From Rhizobiaceae bacterium (GTDB lineage: Bacteria; Pseudomonadota; Alphaproteobacteria; Rhizobiales; Rhizobiaceae), in assembly GCA_017640615.1 (NCBI GenBank), contig JAEPQK010000003.1, positions 1-64,000 on the forward strand: a stretch of DNA of 64,000 nucleotides, given 5' to 3'. Position numbers and translations under genes: made by a program. Positions 38,110-47,276 of the stretch are shown here, piece after piece (within the stretch, counting starts at the first letter, position 1; each line of letters begins with the position of its first letter). The notes beneath the pieces are model-generated. The model saw only the letters and a program-made list of their open reading frames with translations, was not told the origin of the DNA and did no database searches.

Positions 38110-39018
38110 ATGGCCCAGACTTTACCGAGCATCGTCTCGGGCGAAGGCGGTCTTACCCGGTATCTTGAGGAGATTCGCCGGTTCCCGATGCTACAGCCGC
38201 AGGAAGAGTATATGCTCGCCAAGCGGTATCACGAGCATGAAGACACCGACGCCGCCCACAAGCTTGTCACCAGCCATCTGCGCCTCGTCGCCAAAATTGC
38301 GATGGGCTACCGCGGCTATGGCCTGCCGATCGGCGAGGTCATTTCCGAAGGCAATGTCGGGCTGATGCAGGCGGTTAAGAAATTCGAGCCGGAGCGCGGC
38401 TTCCGGCTGGCCACCTATGCCATGTGGTGGATCAAGGCTTCGATCCAGGAGTACATCCTGCGCTCTTGGAGCCTTGTGAAGATGGGCACGACAGCCAACC
38501 AGAAGCGCCTTTTCTTCAATCTGCGGAAGCTGAAGGGGCGCATTCAGGCGCTGGACGAGGGCGATCTGAAGCCCGATCAGGTGAAGGAAATCGCGACGCG
38601 GCTCAATGTATCGGAAGACGAAGTTGTCTCCATGAACCGCCGCCTCTCGGGCGATGCCTCGCTCAACGCGCCGATCCGCGCCAGCGAAGGCGAAAGCGGC
38701 GAGTGGCAGGACTGGCTTGTCGACGACAAGCAGGAAAGCCAGGAAGACATGCTGGTCGAACAGGACGAGCTCGAAAATCGCCGCTCAATGCTGACCGGCG
38801 CACTCGACGTTCTGAACGATCGCGAACGCCGTATCTTTGAGGCGCGCCGGCTTTCGGAAGACCCGATCACGCTCGAGGAGCTTTCCGGCGAGTTCGATAT
38901 CAGCCGCGAACGCGTGCGGCAGATCGAAGTGCGTGCATTCGAGAAAGTGCAGGACGCGGTCAAGGCCGCTGCGCGCCAGCAGGCACAGCAGGTGATTGAC
39001 GCTCGCCCGGCTGCCTGA
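38110..39018 (+). CDS. rpoH: RNA polymerase sigma-32 factor RpoH
   Basis: The product is 302 residues. Sigma region 2 (LVTSHLRLVAKIAMGYRGYG; ATYAMWWIKASIQEYILRSW), the RpoH-box segment NQKRLFFNLRKLK, and region 4 (ELSGEFDISRERVRQIEVRA) are all present. It directs heat-shock transcription. AAGAGGAGGG lies 7-8 nt before the ATG at 38110. The 179-bp region upstream (37931-38109) has no gene; a CCTATAT at 38008 might be a -10 element, but no convincing -35 accompanies it. Confidence 0.97.
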   Translation: MAQTLPSIVSGEGGLTRYLEEIRRFPMLQPQEEYMLAKRYHEHEDTDAAHKLVTSHLRLVAKIAMGYRGYGLPIGEVISEGNVGLMQAVKKFEPERGFRLATYAMWWIKASIQEYILRSWSLVKMGTTANQKRLFFNLRKLKGRIQALDEGDLKPDQVKEIATRLNVSEDEVVSMNRRLSGDASLNAPIRASEGESGEWQDWLVDDKQESQEDMLVEQDELENRRSMLTGALDVLNDRERRIFEARRLSEDPITLEELSGEFDISRERVRQIEVRAFEKVQDAVKAAARQQAQQVIDARPAA

Positions 39019-39043
39019 TCACTTCGAAATTTAGTGCTAACTG

Positions 39044-39077
39044 AAAAGGCCGCGTCCCAAAACGCGGCCTTTCTTCT
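39044..39077. terminator. Bidirectional terminator between rpoH and the 556-residue protein gene
   Basis: GGCCGCGT (39048-39055) and ACGCGGCC (39062-39069) form an 8-bp stem flanked by AAAA on the left and TTTCTTCT on the right, suiting both convergent genes. Confidence 0.85.
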
Positions 39078-39080
39078 GGC

Positions 39081-40751
39081 TCAGTTGCCAGTGTTGGCCG
39101 GCTCGGCTTCTTCCTCAGCCGGTGCGGCCTCAGCCGCTGCCGCGGCTTCGATATTGTTCCAGGTCGCCAGCACATCGACAAACGCCTTGTCGCCCGGCAC
39201 GCCTCGTTCCATGGTCACCAGCGCTCTGCGGCCGGAGGCATAGACGATCGGAATGTCGATCCAGCTCTGCTGACGCATTAGCTGCAGGTTGAACGCCCGT
39301 TCCTCTGGCAGATTGCTCAGCGCGATCAGGAAGTAGCCGTCCGCGATCTTTGCCGGAATGCCGATCAGCGGATTGCCCGCCGCCGCTTCGGTCGGCTTCA
39401 TCGCTACCCGCAGCACATTGTCGATGCCGCCACCCTCGAACCCGTCCGAGTTCAGGAAAATCATCTCGATGATGTGGCTTGCCGGCAGCGACGGATCGGC
39501 GTTGCGGCTGATCGTCATGCGCAGCCGCAGGTTCCGCGATGGTACGGTTACCTCCGCGCGGATCACCGGCTCGGCCGGCAGCTCGCCGCCGGGCGATTCC
39601 TGCACAACCGACCAGACGGTCGCGCCTGGCTCAGCGGTGCTGTCCGCTACCGTGGTGCGTTCCTCATAGAAGATTGCCCGTTGGCCGACAGGAAGCGCGA
39701 TGGTTGGCTCCGAAGCCGGCGCTGGTGCGCTGGTACCCTCGCCTGCCGACGCTTCGCCGCCTTGCTGCGTGGCCGATGCCACAGATGTGCCCTCGCCAAC
39801 CGAGGGTTCGCCGCCGGCCGGGCCGGCATCGACTTCGCCACCCTCGGGCGTCAGCCGCTGTGTGAACTTCTGCGGCTCTTCCGCGGCAGGCGTTTCGTTT
39901 GCCGCCGGCTCTTCCGTAGCCGCGGCTTCGTTCGTCTCTTCCGCGGCCGTTTCCTCGGATGTAGTTTCTTCCGCCGGTTCCTCCGAGGTCGCAGCGCCTT
40001 CCTCGGACGTTGCCGCCACCTCGTCGGTTGAGGCGAACATCGACATGAAGGCATCGCGGTTCAGCCAGACGCCATAGCCAGCGGCGGCAACAACCAGCAG
40101 AACGATGACGGCAGCAATCAGCCCGCCGCTCCCACGTTTCTTGGCACTGCCCTTCGGGCGCGCCGCCTTAGGCGCGTCTTCCGCCTTTGTGGCGCCGGGC
40201 AGTTCGGGTATCGGCTTCGCCGCCGGCGTCACGGGCGTCAGCGCTTCGCTGGCATCCTTGCCATCAGCATCGGCCTTTGCGGTCGGCTGCGGCGCGTCGG
40301 CGGATTTCTTCGCCTCCGGCGAGGCCTGGGCGCTCTTGGCGCCTGCACCGGCAGACGCAAGTGTCGCCTCGGCCGCGCCGGGCTCAGGCTCGGCTTCAGC
40401 CGTCACCTCAGGCTTCGGCGCTGCTTTCGGCTCTTCTTCTGGCGTCTCTTCTGCAATCGCATCATCACCGGCGGGCTTGGCCTCCGGTTTCTTTTCGGTG
40501 CCGGCAAAGATCGCTTCGAACTCGTCACTCGACTCCACCGCTTCGGCGAAACCGGACTCAACCGCCGAGATCGCGTCTTCGAGCGCCTTCTTCTGGCGGT
40601 CGACCACGATCTTCGATGGCTGTGGGTCCATCGCGGCCAGCTTCGCGCCAATCGTGTCGCGCGCTTTCTGATAAACGCGCTCACGCGCCTCCGGCGTATT
40701 GTTGCTCAGTCCAGCGATGGTCTTTTTCAGTACGGCTACGAAATCGGCCAT
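39081..40751 (-). CDS. Large hypothetical membrane-anchored protein, Ala/Glu-rich
   Basis: The product is 556 residues that I cannot assign. A helical N-terminus (MADFVAVLKKTIAGLSNNTP, to about 80) is followed by an Ala/Glu/Pro-rich linker (85-205), one membrane helix (about 209-230), a second acidic Glu/Thr/Ala linker (240-345) and a folded C-terminal domain (about 350-530) predicted extracytoplasmic. The shape suggests a wall-spanning envelope protein. ATG 40751 has a GGTGA upstream. It lies downstream of purA (48-bp gap), same strand. Confidence 0.78.
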   Translation of the reverse strand: MADFVAVLKKTIAGLSNNTPEARERVYQKARDTIGAKLAAMDPQPSKIVVDRQKKALEDAISAVESGFAEAVESSDEFEAIFAGTEKKPEAKPAGDDAIAEETPEEEPKAAPKPEVTAEAEPEPGAAEATLASAGAGAKSAQASPEAKKSADAPQPTAKADADGKDASEALTPVTPAAKPIPELPGATKAEDAPKAARPKGSAKKRGSGGLIAAVIVLLVVAAAGYGVWLNRDAFMSMFASTDEVAATSEEGAATSEEPAEETTSEETAAEETNEAAATEEPAANETPAAEEPQKFTQRLTPEGGEVDAGPAGGEPSVGEGTSVASATQQGGEASAGEGTSAPAPASEPTIALPVGQRAIFYEERTTVADSTAEPGATVWSVVQESPGGELPAEPVIRAEVTVPSRNLRLRMTISRNADPSLPASHIIEMIFLNSDGFEGGGIDNVLRVAMKPTEAAAGNPLIGIPAKIADGYFLIALSNLPEERAFNLQLMRQQSWIDIPIVYASGRRALVTMERGVPGDKAFVDVLATWNNIEAAAAAEAAPAEEEAEPANTGN

Positions 40752-40799
40752 TCTGTAATTCACCTGTTCTTCGTCTAGCCGCGCATAAGGCGCGCGACG

Positions 40800-42098
40800 T
40801 TAGTCTTGAAATGGATCGGTCACAAGTATCGTGTCATCCCGCTCCGGGCTGGTCGAGAGCAGAGCAACTGGCGCACCAATCAGTTCTTCCACACGTCGTA
40901 CATATTTGATCGCCTGCGCCGGGAGCTGGCTCCAGCTGCGCGCCCCGGCTGTGGTCGACTTCCAGCCTTCGAGCGTTTCATAAACCGGCTCCACACGCGC
41001 CTGCGCGCCCTGGCTGGCCGGCAGATAGTCGATCGCTTCGCCGTCGAGACGGTATCCGGTGCAGACCTTGATCTCATCAAGCCCGTCCAGCACGTCGAGC
41101 TTGGTGAGTGCGATGCCATCGATGCCGTTCGCTGCGACGGCCTGCCGAACCAGAACCGCATCGAACCAGCCGCAGCGACGCTTGCGGCCGGTGACAACGC
41201 CGAACTCCTTGCCCGTCGTGCCGAGATATTCGCCCACCTCATTGATCTGTTCGGTCGGGAACGGCCCTTCGCCAACGCGTGTCGTATAGGCCTTGGTAAT
41301 GCCCAGCACGAAACCGATTGCACCGGGGCCAACGCCCGAGCCGCTGGCCGCCTGGCCAGAAACCGTGTTGGACGACGTCACGAATGGATATGTGCCGTGG
41401 TCGATGTCGAGCAGCGTACCTTGCGCGCCCTCGAACAGTATGCGCCTGCCAGCGCGGCGGGCATCGTCCAATATTTTCCACACACGATCGACATAAGGCA
41501 GCACACGGTCCGCAACCGCCGTCAACTCCTCCATGATCGCCTCGTGTTTGGCTTCCGGGTGCCCGAGTCCGCGCCGCAGCGCATTGTGGTGCGTCAGCAG
41601 CGCATCCACCTTGACCGGCAGCGTTGCCATGTCGCCAAGATCCATCACCCGTATCGCCCGTCGCCCGACCTTGTCTTCATAGGCGGGACCGATACCGCGG
41701 CGTGTGGTGCCGATTTTCGTTCCCGAATTGGATGCCGCGTCCTCGCGGTAGCCGTCGAGCTCCCTGTGAAGCGACAGGATAAGCGCGGTGTTTTCGGCTA
41801 TTTTCAGGCAGTCCGGCGTGATTTCGACCCCTTGCTCCTTTAGACGGTCCACCTCCGCGATGAAGGCATGCGGATCGAACACCACGCCATTGCCGATCAC
41901 CGAAAGTTTGCCGGATCGCACTACACCCGACGGCAGCAGCGAAAGCTTGTAGACCTTCCCGTCGACCACCAGCGTGTGGCCGGCATTGTGACCGCCCTGG
42001 AAGCGAACCACCACATCGGCGCGTTCTGACAGCCAGTCCACAATCTTGCCTTTGCCCTCGTCGCCCCACTGCGAGCCGACAACCACCACGTTGGCCAT
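40800..42098 (-). CDS. purA: Adenylosuccinate synthetase
   Basis: The product is 432 residues. The N-terminal [17 protein letters not shown]-loop (catalytic Asp and Lys), the GGHNAGHT motif with catalytic His, and [22 protein letters not shown] are intact. It makes adenylosuccinate from IMP, aspartate and GTP. It is divergent from a DMT exporter; a 202-bp region separates them. Confidence 0.98.
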   Translation of the reverse strand: MANVVVVGSQWGDEGKGKIVDWLSERADVVVRFQGGHNAGHTLVVDGKVYKLSLLPSGVVRSGKLSVIGNGVVFDPHAFIAEVDRLKEQGVEITPDCLKIAENTALILSLHRELDGYREDAASNSGTKIGTTRRGIGPAYEDKVGRRAIRVMDLGDMATLPVKVDALLTHHNALRRGLGHPEAKHEAIMEELTAVADRVLPYVDRVWKILDDARRAGRRILFEGAQGTLLDIDHGTYPFVTSSNTVSGQAASGSGVGPGAIGFVLGITKAYTTRVGEGPFPTEQINEVGEYLGTTGKEFGVVTGRKRRCGWFDAVLVRQAVAANGIDGIALTKLDVLDGLDEIKVCTGYRLDGEAIDYLPASQGAQARVEPVYETLEGWKSTTAGARSWSQLPAQAIKYVRRVEELIGAPVALLSTSPERDDTILVTDPFQD

Positions 42099-42191
42099 GG
42101 ATAATTCCTTGAAATCAGAGGCGGAAACCGCCGGAAAATAACAGGGCTCTATACCGGCACCTTGGCCGGCTTGCGACCCCTCTTTCGGCTG

Positions 42192-42220
42192 TTAAGCGGG
42201 TTTCACCCCGCTTAAGCGGG
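42192..42220. repeat. Triple-arm inverted repeat in the purA/DMT intergenic region
   Basis: TTAAGCGGG (42192-42200), then after a 6-nt gap CCCGCTTAA (42207-42215), continuing as the perfect palindrome CCCGCTTAAGCGGG (42207-42220). Alternating arms allow two mutually exclusive hairpins. There is no T-run, so this is an operator-like or attenuator-like site, not an ordinary terminator. The remainder of 42099-42300 shows no gene. Confidence 0.6.
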
Positions 42221-42300
42221 AATTTCCGCGCTGCTGGCACATTTACGGCGGTCAGGCCGGCGTGTAGAGCGTCGGCTTCCCGTCCGAAGAAGGAGCGCAC

Positions 42301-43206
42301 ATGCAACGCACCGCCTATCTGCTGCTGATGCTGACCACCCTGTTCTGGGGCGGCAACGCGGTTGCGGGCAAGCTGGCGGTCGGTCACATCTCGCCCTTTC
42401 TGCTCACCAGCTTTCGGTGGGGCTTTGCCATGCTGGTGCTGCTGCTGATCGGCCACCGCCGGCTGCGCGAAGACTGGCCGAAGGCGCGCAAACATATCCC
42501 GCTGCTGTTCGCACTGGGCGCAACCGGCTTCACGCTGTTCAACGCCACCATGTATTCGGCGCTCCATTACACCTCGGCGATCAACGTATCGATCGAACAG
42601 GCCGCCGTGCCGATGTTCATCTTTCTCGCCAACTTTCTGCTCTTTCGCACCGGCGTCACCTGGATACAGATCGGCGGTTTCGCGCTGACGCTTGTGGGCG
42701 TGGCACTCACCGCCAGCAATGGCGATCTCGCGCGTCTCGCCTCGCTGCAGGTGAATTTCGGCGACGCACTGATGATCCTGGCGATCATATTTTACGGCGG
42801 CTACACGGTCGCCTTGCGCTTCAAGCCGGAACTCCACTGGCAGAGCCTCATGATTGTTCTTGTCAGCTCGGCTTTCGTGGTCTCCGTGCCGTTTTCGCTG
42901 TTCGAGTGGCAGCGCGGCACGCTGATCGTGCCCGACCTTCAGGGGTGGGCAATTGCCGTTTATGCCGGCATCTTTCCGTCGATCCTCAGCCAGATCTTTT
43001 ATATTCGCGGCGTCGAGATTATCGGCGCAAACCGCGCCTCGCTGTTCATAAACCTGGTGCCGATCTGGGGCACGCTGCTGTCAGTGCTGGTGCTCGGCGA
43101 ATTCTTCCAGCTGTACCACGCTCTAGCACTGGCTCTGGTAATGGGCGGCATCTGGATCGCGGAAAACTCGGGCCGCAAGGCCGCGGCAAGCACGCCGAAC
43201 GTCTAG
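42301..43206 (+). CDS. EamA/DMT family transporter
   Basis: The product is 301 residues with ten predicted helices in two EamA repeats (starts MQRTAYLLLMLTTLFWGGNA; second repeat ILAIIFYGGYTVALRF). RhaT/RarD-type relatives export amino acids or other metabolites. AAGGAG sits 5 nt before the ATG. Its TAG stop overlaps the stop of the convergent second EamA gene in a shared CTAG. Confidence 0.9.
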   Translation: MQRTAYLLLMLTTLFWGGNAVAGKLAVGHISPFLLTSFRWGFAMLVLLLIGHRRLREDWPKARKHIPLLFALGATGFTLFNATMYSALHYTSAINVSIEQAAVPMFIFLANFLLFRTGVTWIQIGGFALTLVGVALTASNGDLARLASLQVNFGDALMILAIIFYGGYTVALRFKPELHWQSLMIVLVSSAFVVSVPFSLFEWQRGTLIVPDLQGWAIAVYAGIFPSILSQIFYIRGVEIIGANRASLFINLVPIWGTLLSVLVLGEFFQLYHALALALVMGGIWIAENSGRKAAASTPNV

Positions 43207-44120
43207 TTTCGGCGCGCCGAGATGGTCCCGGTGACACCGCGCGCGGCCCGCGGCGGCGTTATCGCGATTGAGGCGATCACCATCGCACCGGCAATAAGCT
43301 GTACGATCCCGGCCGGCTCGGCGAAAGCCAGCCAGCCCACGACAAACATGGTCGGCAGTTCGATGCTACCGGCAATAGCCGTGCGTGCCGATCCGATGAT
43401 TGGCGCGTTTATCGTGTAGATCAGCTGCGGGATCAGCGCAGTCGCAAGCGCTAACCCTGCGATGAGCCAGGCATTCGAAATCACGAGCTGCGCTACAGCC
43501 TGGATGTCGGATCCCACCATCAGTGGCGCCAGGCCGATCACTGACCCGAGCGTAACGCTCGCCATGCGCGAAAGCGGCTTGAGAGCGATGAGCAGGCGCG
43601 TGAGGATATTGATGCCCGCCCCGAATGCCAGCGGTGCTGTCAGCGAAAGAAGCAGTGCGGGCACTTGTTCGGGCGACACAGCCGACGGCGACATCGCAAG
43701 CATCGCGGCCGCCAGTATTATGAGCGCTGCGATCAAAGCGCGCCTGCCCGGCGCCTCGCGAAAGAACACCCAGGCAATCGCAAGCGTGAAAATCGGATAC
43801 GTCATGTAAAGCACGCCTGCGGTCGAAACCGGCACATGGTCGAGCGCTTCCACGTAGCTTATCCAGCCGAGCCCGAGCGCCACTCCGGTAGCGAAGCCCC
43901 AGAGCGTCGCGCGCCAAAGTCCGTTCCGGAACCGCAGAAACGGCAGCAGAACCAACGCCGTCAGCGCATAACGCGACAACGCGATCACATGCGCCGGAAG
44001 CCCCGCGGCATTTAGTTCCTTGGCAAAAAACGGCACCGTGCCAAAGCCGATCGCGGCTAGTACAACAAGGATCGTTGCAAGCCGCGTGTCGATCTCTGGC
44101 AGAGCGGAAGCTTCGGACAT
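43203..44120 (-). CDS. EamA/DMT family transporter (second)
   Basis: The product is 305 residues with ten helices (starts LATILVVLAAIGFGTVPFFA; second repeat from about 150). It is not a close duplicate of its convergent neighbour: the helix sequences differ throughout. Substrate is unknown. Convergent, with overlapping stop codons (CTAG, 43203-43206). Confidence 0.9.
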   Translation of the reverse strand: MSEASALPEIDTRLATILVVLAAIGFGTVPFFAKELNAAGLPAHVIALSRYALTALVLLPFLRFRNGLWRATLWGFATGVALGLGWISYVEALDHVPVSTAGVLYMTYPIFTLAIAWVFFREAPGRRALIAALIILAAAMLAMSPSAVSPEQVPALLLSLTAPLAFGAGINILTRLLIALKPLSRMASVTLGSVIGLAPLMVGSDIQAVAQLVISNAWLIAGLALATALIPQLIYTINAPIIGSARTAIAGSIELPTMFVVGWLAFAEPAGIVQLIAGAMVIASIAITPPRAARGVTGTISARRN

Positions 44121-44177
44121 AATCCTCCGCTATCCGCTCCGTTTGTGCGTGGCAACCCGCACCTGCCAGCAGTCTAT

Positions 44178-45773
44178 CTAGACACCAACGTCGAACCTGA
44201 GCGGCTTTGCCGAGATGATCGACTCGTGCGCGCGCACCTCTTCCAGCACATCCTGCGGGAACGGCGCGTCGAGATAGAGCAGCGCGATAGCATCCCCTCC
44301 CGGCCGGTTACGCCCGAGCTGGAAGTTGGCGATGTTGACATTGTTCTTGCCGCAAACCGTGCCGAGCAGGCCGATGATACCCGGCGCGTCATTGTTGGTG
44401 GTGTAGAGCATGTGCTCGCCCACTTCCGCGTCGATGTTGATGCCCTTGATCTGGATAAAGCGCGGTTTGCCATCCGAGAAGCAGGTGCCGGCGATCGCCC
44501 GCGTGCGTTCCTTGGTCTTCACAGTGAGCTTTATGTAGCCGTCAAACACACCTGATTTGTCGCGCCTGATTTCCGAAACGACAACGCCGCGCTCCTTCAC
44601 CATGATCGGTGCAGACACCATGTTGACGTCGGCCACCTGCGGGCGGATCAGCCCGGCAAGCGCGGCGCTCTTCAGCGCCTGCGTGTTCATTGCAGCGGTG
44701 GCGCCGTCGAACAGGATCTCGACCTCCTGGATCGGCTCTTCGGTGACCTGACCGACAAACGCGCCCAGCACTTCCGCGAGCTTCACAAATGGCTTCAGCC
44801 GGGGAGCTTCCTCCGCTGTGATCGCGGGCATGTTGATTGCATTCGACACCGCGCCCTTGACCAGATAGTCGGCCATCTGCTCCGCAATCTGCAGCGCGAC
44901 ATTCTCCTGCGCTTCCGACGTCGCCGCACCGAGATGCGGCGTGCAGACCACATTATCCAGCGCAAAAAATGGGCTCTCTGTAGCCGGCTCAGTTTCAAAC
45001 ACGTCGATACCCGCGCCCGCGACCTTCCCCGACTTCAGCGCCTCGACAAGATCGGGCTCGTTGATCAGCCCGCCGCGCGCACAATTGATGATGCGAACTC
45101 CGTCCTTCATCTTGGCGATGGCGGCCTTGTTGATGATATCGCGGGTCTTGTCCGTCAGCGGTGTGTGCAGCGTAATGAAGTCGGCGCGGGAGAAAAGCTC
45201 TTCAAGCTCCACCTTCTCCACGCCGAGTTCCGAGGCGCGTTGCTCGCGTAGAAACGGGTCGAATGCGATCACATTCATCTTCAGGCCGACGCCGCGCATC
45301 GCGACGATCGAGCCGATATTGCCGCAGCCGATCACGCCGAGCGTCTTGCCGGTGATTTCAACGCCCATGAAGCGGTTCTTTTCCCACTTGCCTGCATGCG
45401 TCGAGCTGTTGGCTTCCGGTATCTGTCGCGCCACCGAAAATAGCATCGCAACCGCATGTTCGGCGGTCGTGATCGAGTTGCCGAAAGGGGTGTTCATCAC
45501 GATGATGCCGCGCCGACTGGCCGCCGGAATGTCCACATTGTCCACGCCGATGCCGGCCCGTCCAACAACTTTCAGATTGGTTGCGTCGTTGATCAGCTTT
45601 TCCGTGACCTTGGTCGCCGAGCGGATCGCCAGCCCGTCATATTGCGGAATGATTTCGAGCAGCTTTTCCTTGTCCTTGCCGACATCCGGCAGATAGTCGA
45701 CCTCAACACCGCGATCCTTGAAGATTTGCACGGCAGTGGGCGACAGCTTGTCTGATACGAGTACACGGGGCAT
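44178..45773 (-). CDS. serA: D-3-phosphoglycerate dehydrogenase (long form with ACT domain)
   Basis: The product is 531 residues, the long form. Catalytic NAD domain with GVIGCGNIGSIVA and the catalytic His in TPHLGAATSEAQ, an intervening domain (about 320-450) and a C-terminal ACT domain (GIIGLLGTVCGKNNVNIANF) that binds serine in the family. First step of serine synthesis. It lies 142 bp downstream of serC, with a repeat cluster between. Confidence 0.98.
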   Translation of the reverse strand: MPRVLVSDKLSPTAVQIFKDRGVEVDYLPDVGKDKEKLLEIIPQYDGLAIRSATKVTEKLINDATNLKVVGRAGIGVDNVDIPAASRRGIIVMNTPFGNSITTAEHAVAMLFSVARQIPEANSSTHAGKWEKNRFMGVEITGKTLGVIGCGNIGSIVAMRGVGLKMNVIAFDPFLREQRASELGVEKVELEELFSRADFITLHTPLTDKTRDIINKAAIAKMKDGVRIINCARGGLINEPDLVEALKSGKVAGAGIDVFETEPATESPFFALDNVVCTPHLGAATSEAQENVALQIAEQMADYLVKGAVSNAINMPAITAEEAPRLKPFVKLAEVLGAFVGQVTEEPIQEVEILFDGATAAMNTQALKSAALAGLIRPQVADVNMVSAPIMVKERGVVVSEIRRDKSGVFDGYIKLTVKTKERTRAIAGTCFSDGKPRFIQIKGINIDAEVGEHMLYTTNNDAPGIIGLLGTVCGKNNVNIANFQLGRNRPGGDAIALLYLDAPFPQDVLEEVRAHESIISAKPLRFDVGV

Positions 45774-45802
45774 GGGATTTTCCTTGGAAGGGGCGGGCTA
45801 CT

Positions 45803-45905
45803 ACCCTCCACCTTGTGGGGAGGGTGGTCGCGCAGCGACCGGGTGGGGGGGTGTTGTTTGATATCGGTGCGGACCTCTGGTCCGACCCTCCCCGCAAAGG
45901 GGAGG
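45803..45905. repeat. Cluster of four palindromes between serC and serA
   Basis: Four back-to-back hairpins: ACCCTCC/GGAGGGT (45803-45825), GGTCGC-GCA-GCGACC (45826-45840), CGGACC-TCT-GGTCCG (45870-45884) and CCTCCCC-GCAAA-GGGGAGG (45887-45905). The first two plus the following GGGTGGGG resemble the intergenic palindromic repeats abundant in Mesorhizobium-type genomes. The last lies 10 bp past the serC stop. None has a T-run. Confidence 0.75.
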
Positions 45906-45915
45906 CTAAAGATTG

Positions 45916-47091
45916 TCAGGCAGCAGCCTTCAGTGCTGATTTCTGGGTTGCAAAGGCCCAGTCGAGCCAGGGCATCAGCGCTTCAAGGTCGGATGTCTCC
46001 ACCGTCGCGCCGCACCAGATGCGCAGGCCCGGCGGGGCGTCCCGATAGGCACCGATGTCGTATGCGACGCCTTCTTTGTCGAGCATCGAAACGATCGCTT
46101 TTGCGAAGGCTGCCTGTGCATCCTTGTCGAGCGAGGCCACCTCGGGATCGGTGATGGAAAGACAGACCGAAGTGTTGGAGCGTGTGTCCGGCGCCACGGC
46201 GAGGTGGCCGAGCCAGTCCGACTTCTCGACAAAGCGCGCGATCGCCGCCGCGTTTGCATCTGCCCGGGCAATCAGAGCATCAAGCCCGCCGATCTCCTTC
46301 GCCCAGTTGAGCGCATCGAGATAATCCTCCACGGCCAGCATGGAGGGCGTGTTGATCGTCTCGCCCCGGAAGATGCCGTCGATCAGCTTGCCGCCCTTGG
46401 TAAGCCGGAAAATCTTCGGCAACGGCCATGCCGGCGTATAGCTTTCCAGACGCTCGACCGCACGCGGACTGAGGATCAGAACACCATGCGCAGCTTCGCC
46501 ACCCAGAACCTTCTGCCAGGAGAATGTCACCACATCGAGCTTGTCGAAATCGAGACGCTGCGCAAACGCCGCCGAGGTTGCGTCGCAGATCGTCAGGCCC
46601 TTGCGGTCGGTGGGAATAAAGTCGCCGTTCGGCACACGAACGCCAGATGTCGTACCGTTCCAGGTGAACACCACGTCGCGGTCGAAATCGATCTGGCTGA
46701 GATCAGGTAGTTCGCCATAAGGCGCGTCAATGGCACGGGCGTCCTTCAGCTTCAGCTGCTTGAGCACATCGCTCACCCAGCCTGAGCCGAAGCTCTCCCA
46801 GGCAACCATGTCGACGCCGCGTTCGCCAAGAAGCGACCACAGCGCCATCTCCACAGCACCCGTGTCGGACGCCGGTACGATGCCGATCAGGTGGCTGTCT
46901 GGCACCTGCAGCACGTCGCGCGTCAGTTCGATCGCGCCCAGAAGTTTGGATTTGCCGATTTTGGCCCTGTGTGAGCGGCCAAGCGCCGCGTCTTGAAGCG
47001 CCTCGAGCGACCAGCCGGGGCGTTTGGTGCAGGGACCGGAAGAAAAGTTGGGATTTGCCGGACGGAGTCCGGGCATGGATTGGTTCGTCAT
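45916..47091 (-). CDS. serC: Phosphoserine aminotransferase
   Basis: The product is 391 residues of the alphaproteobacterial (Methanosarcina-like) SerC class. The PLP lysine is in [17 protein letters not shown]. It opens with [14 protein letters not shown]. Second step of serine synthesis, and also needed for pyridoxal phosphate synthesis. It is the first gene of the serC-serA unit and has a structured leader upstream. Confidence 0.97.
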   Translation of the reverse strand: MTNQSMPGLRPANPNFSSGPCTKRPGWSLEALQDAALGRSHRAKIGKSKLLGAIELTRDVLQVPDSHLIGIVPASDTGAVEMALWSLLGERGVDMVAWESFGSGWVSDVLKQLKLKDARAIDAPYGELPDLSQIDFDRDVVFTWNGTTSGVRVPNGDFIPTDRKGLTICDATSAAFAQRLDFDKLDVVTFSWQKVLGGEAAHGVLILSPRAVERLESYTPAWPLPKIFRLTKGGKLIDGIFRGETINTPSMLAVEDYLDALNWAKEIGGLDALIARADANAAAIARFVEKSDWLGHLAVAPDTRSNTSVCLSITDPEVASLDKDAQAAFAKAIVSMLDKEGVAYDIGAYRDAPPGLRIWCGATVETSDLEALMPWLDWAFATQKSALKAAA

Positions 47092-47175
47092 CGTGGTTCT
47101 ACCCTCTCAGATAGCGCGCCCCTCGTTGGGGAGGGGTGGCCCACGGATGGCGTTACTGCTTTTCGCCCGCGCTGG
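47092..47175 (-). ncRNA. Candidate serC leader RNA (serC motif)
   Basis: The leftward leader just before the serC ATG contains CCATCCGTGGGCCACC, a hairpin CCCCTCCCCAACGAGGGG, then GCGCGCTATCTGAGAGGGT and the start region. A conserved serC RNA motif is known upstream of serC in alphaproteobacteria (reported with the SAM-II search in that group). Position and GC hairpins fit; I cannot run a covariance model here, so the assignment is tentative. Confidence 0.5.
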
Positions 47176-47214
47176 TCAAGCTGGATTGTGAGGAAATCCA
47201 GAAATAGGCTATCG

Positions 47215-47246
47215 GCAAAAAAATTGGCGGGCCAAAGGCCCGCCAG
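47215..47246 (-). terminator. Terminator of the first outer-membrane protein gene
   Basis: On the minus strand TGGCGGGCC-TTT-GGCCCGCCA is followed by ATTTTTTT. It is a strong Rho-independent terminator 30 bp past the OMP stop, isolating it from serC. Confidence 0.92.
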
Positions 47247-47276
47247 TTTCAGTTCGGGTCCCAGTCCGAAAGAAAC

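Noticed and set aside
42192..42220. Inverted repeat considered as the purA or exporter terminator
   Set aside because: It lies upstream of both genes and lacks a T-run.
45803..45905. Tandem hairpins considered as a CRISPR array
   Set aside because: The four hairpins differ in sequence and there is no regular repeat-spacer unit or cas gene.
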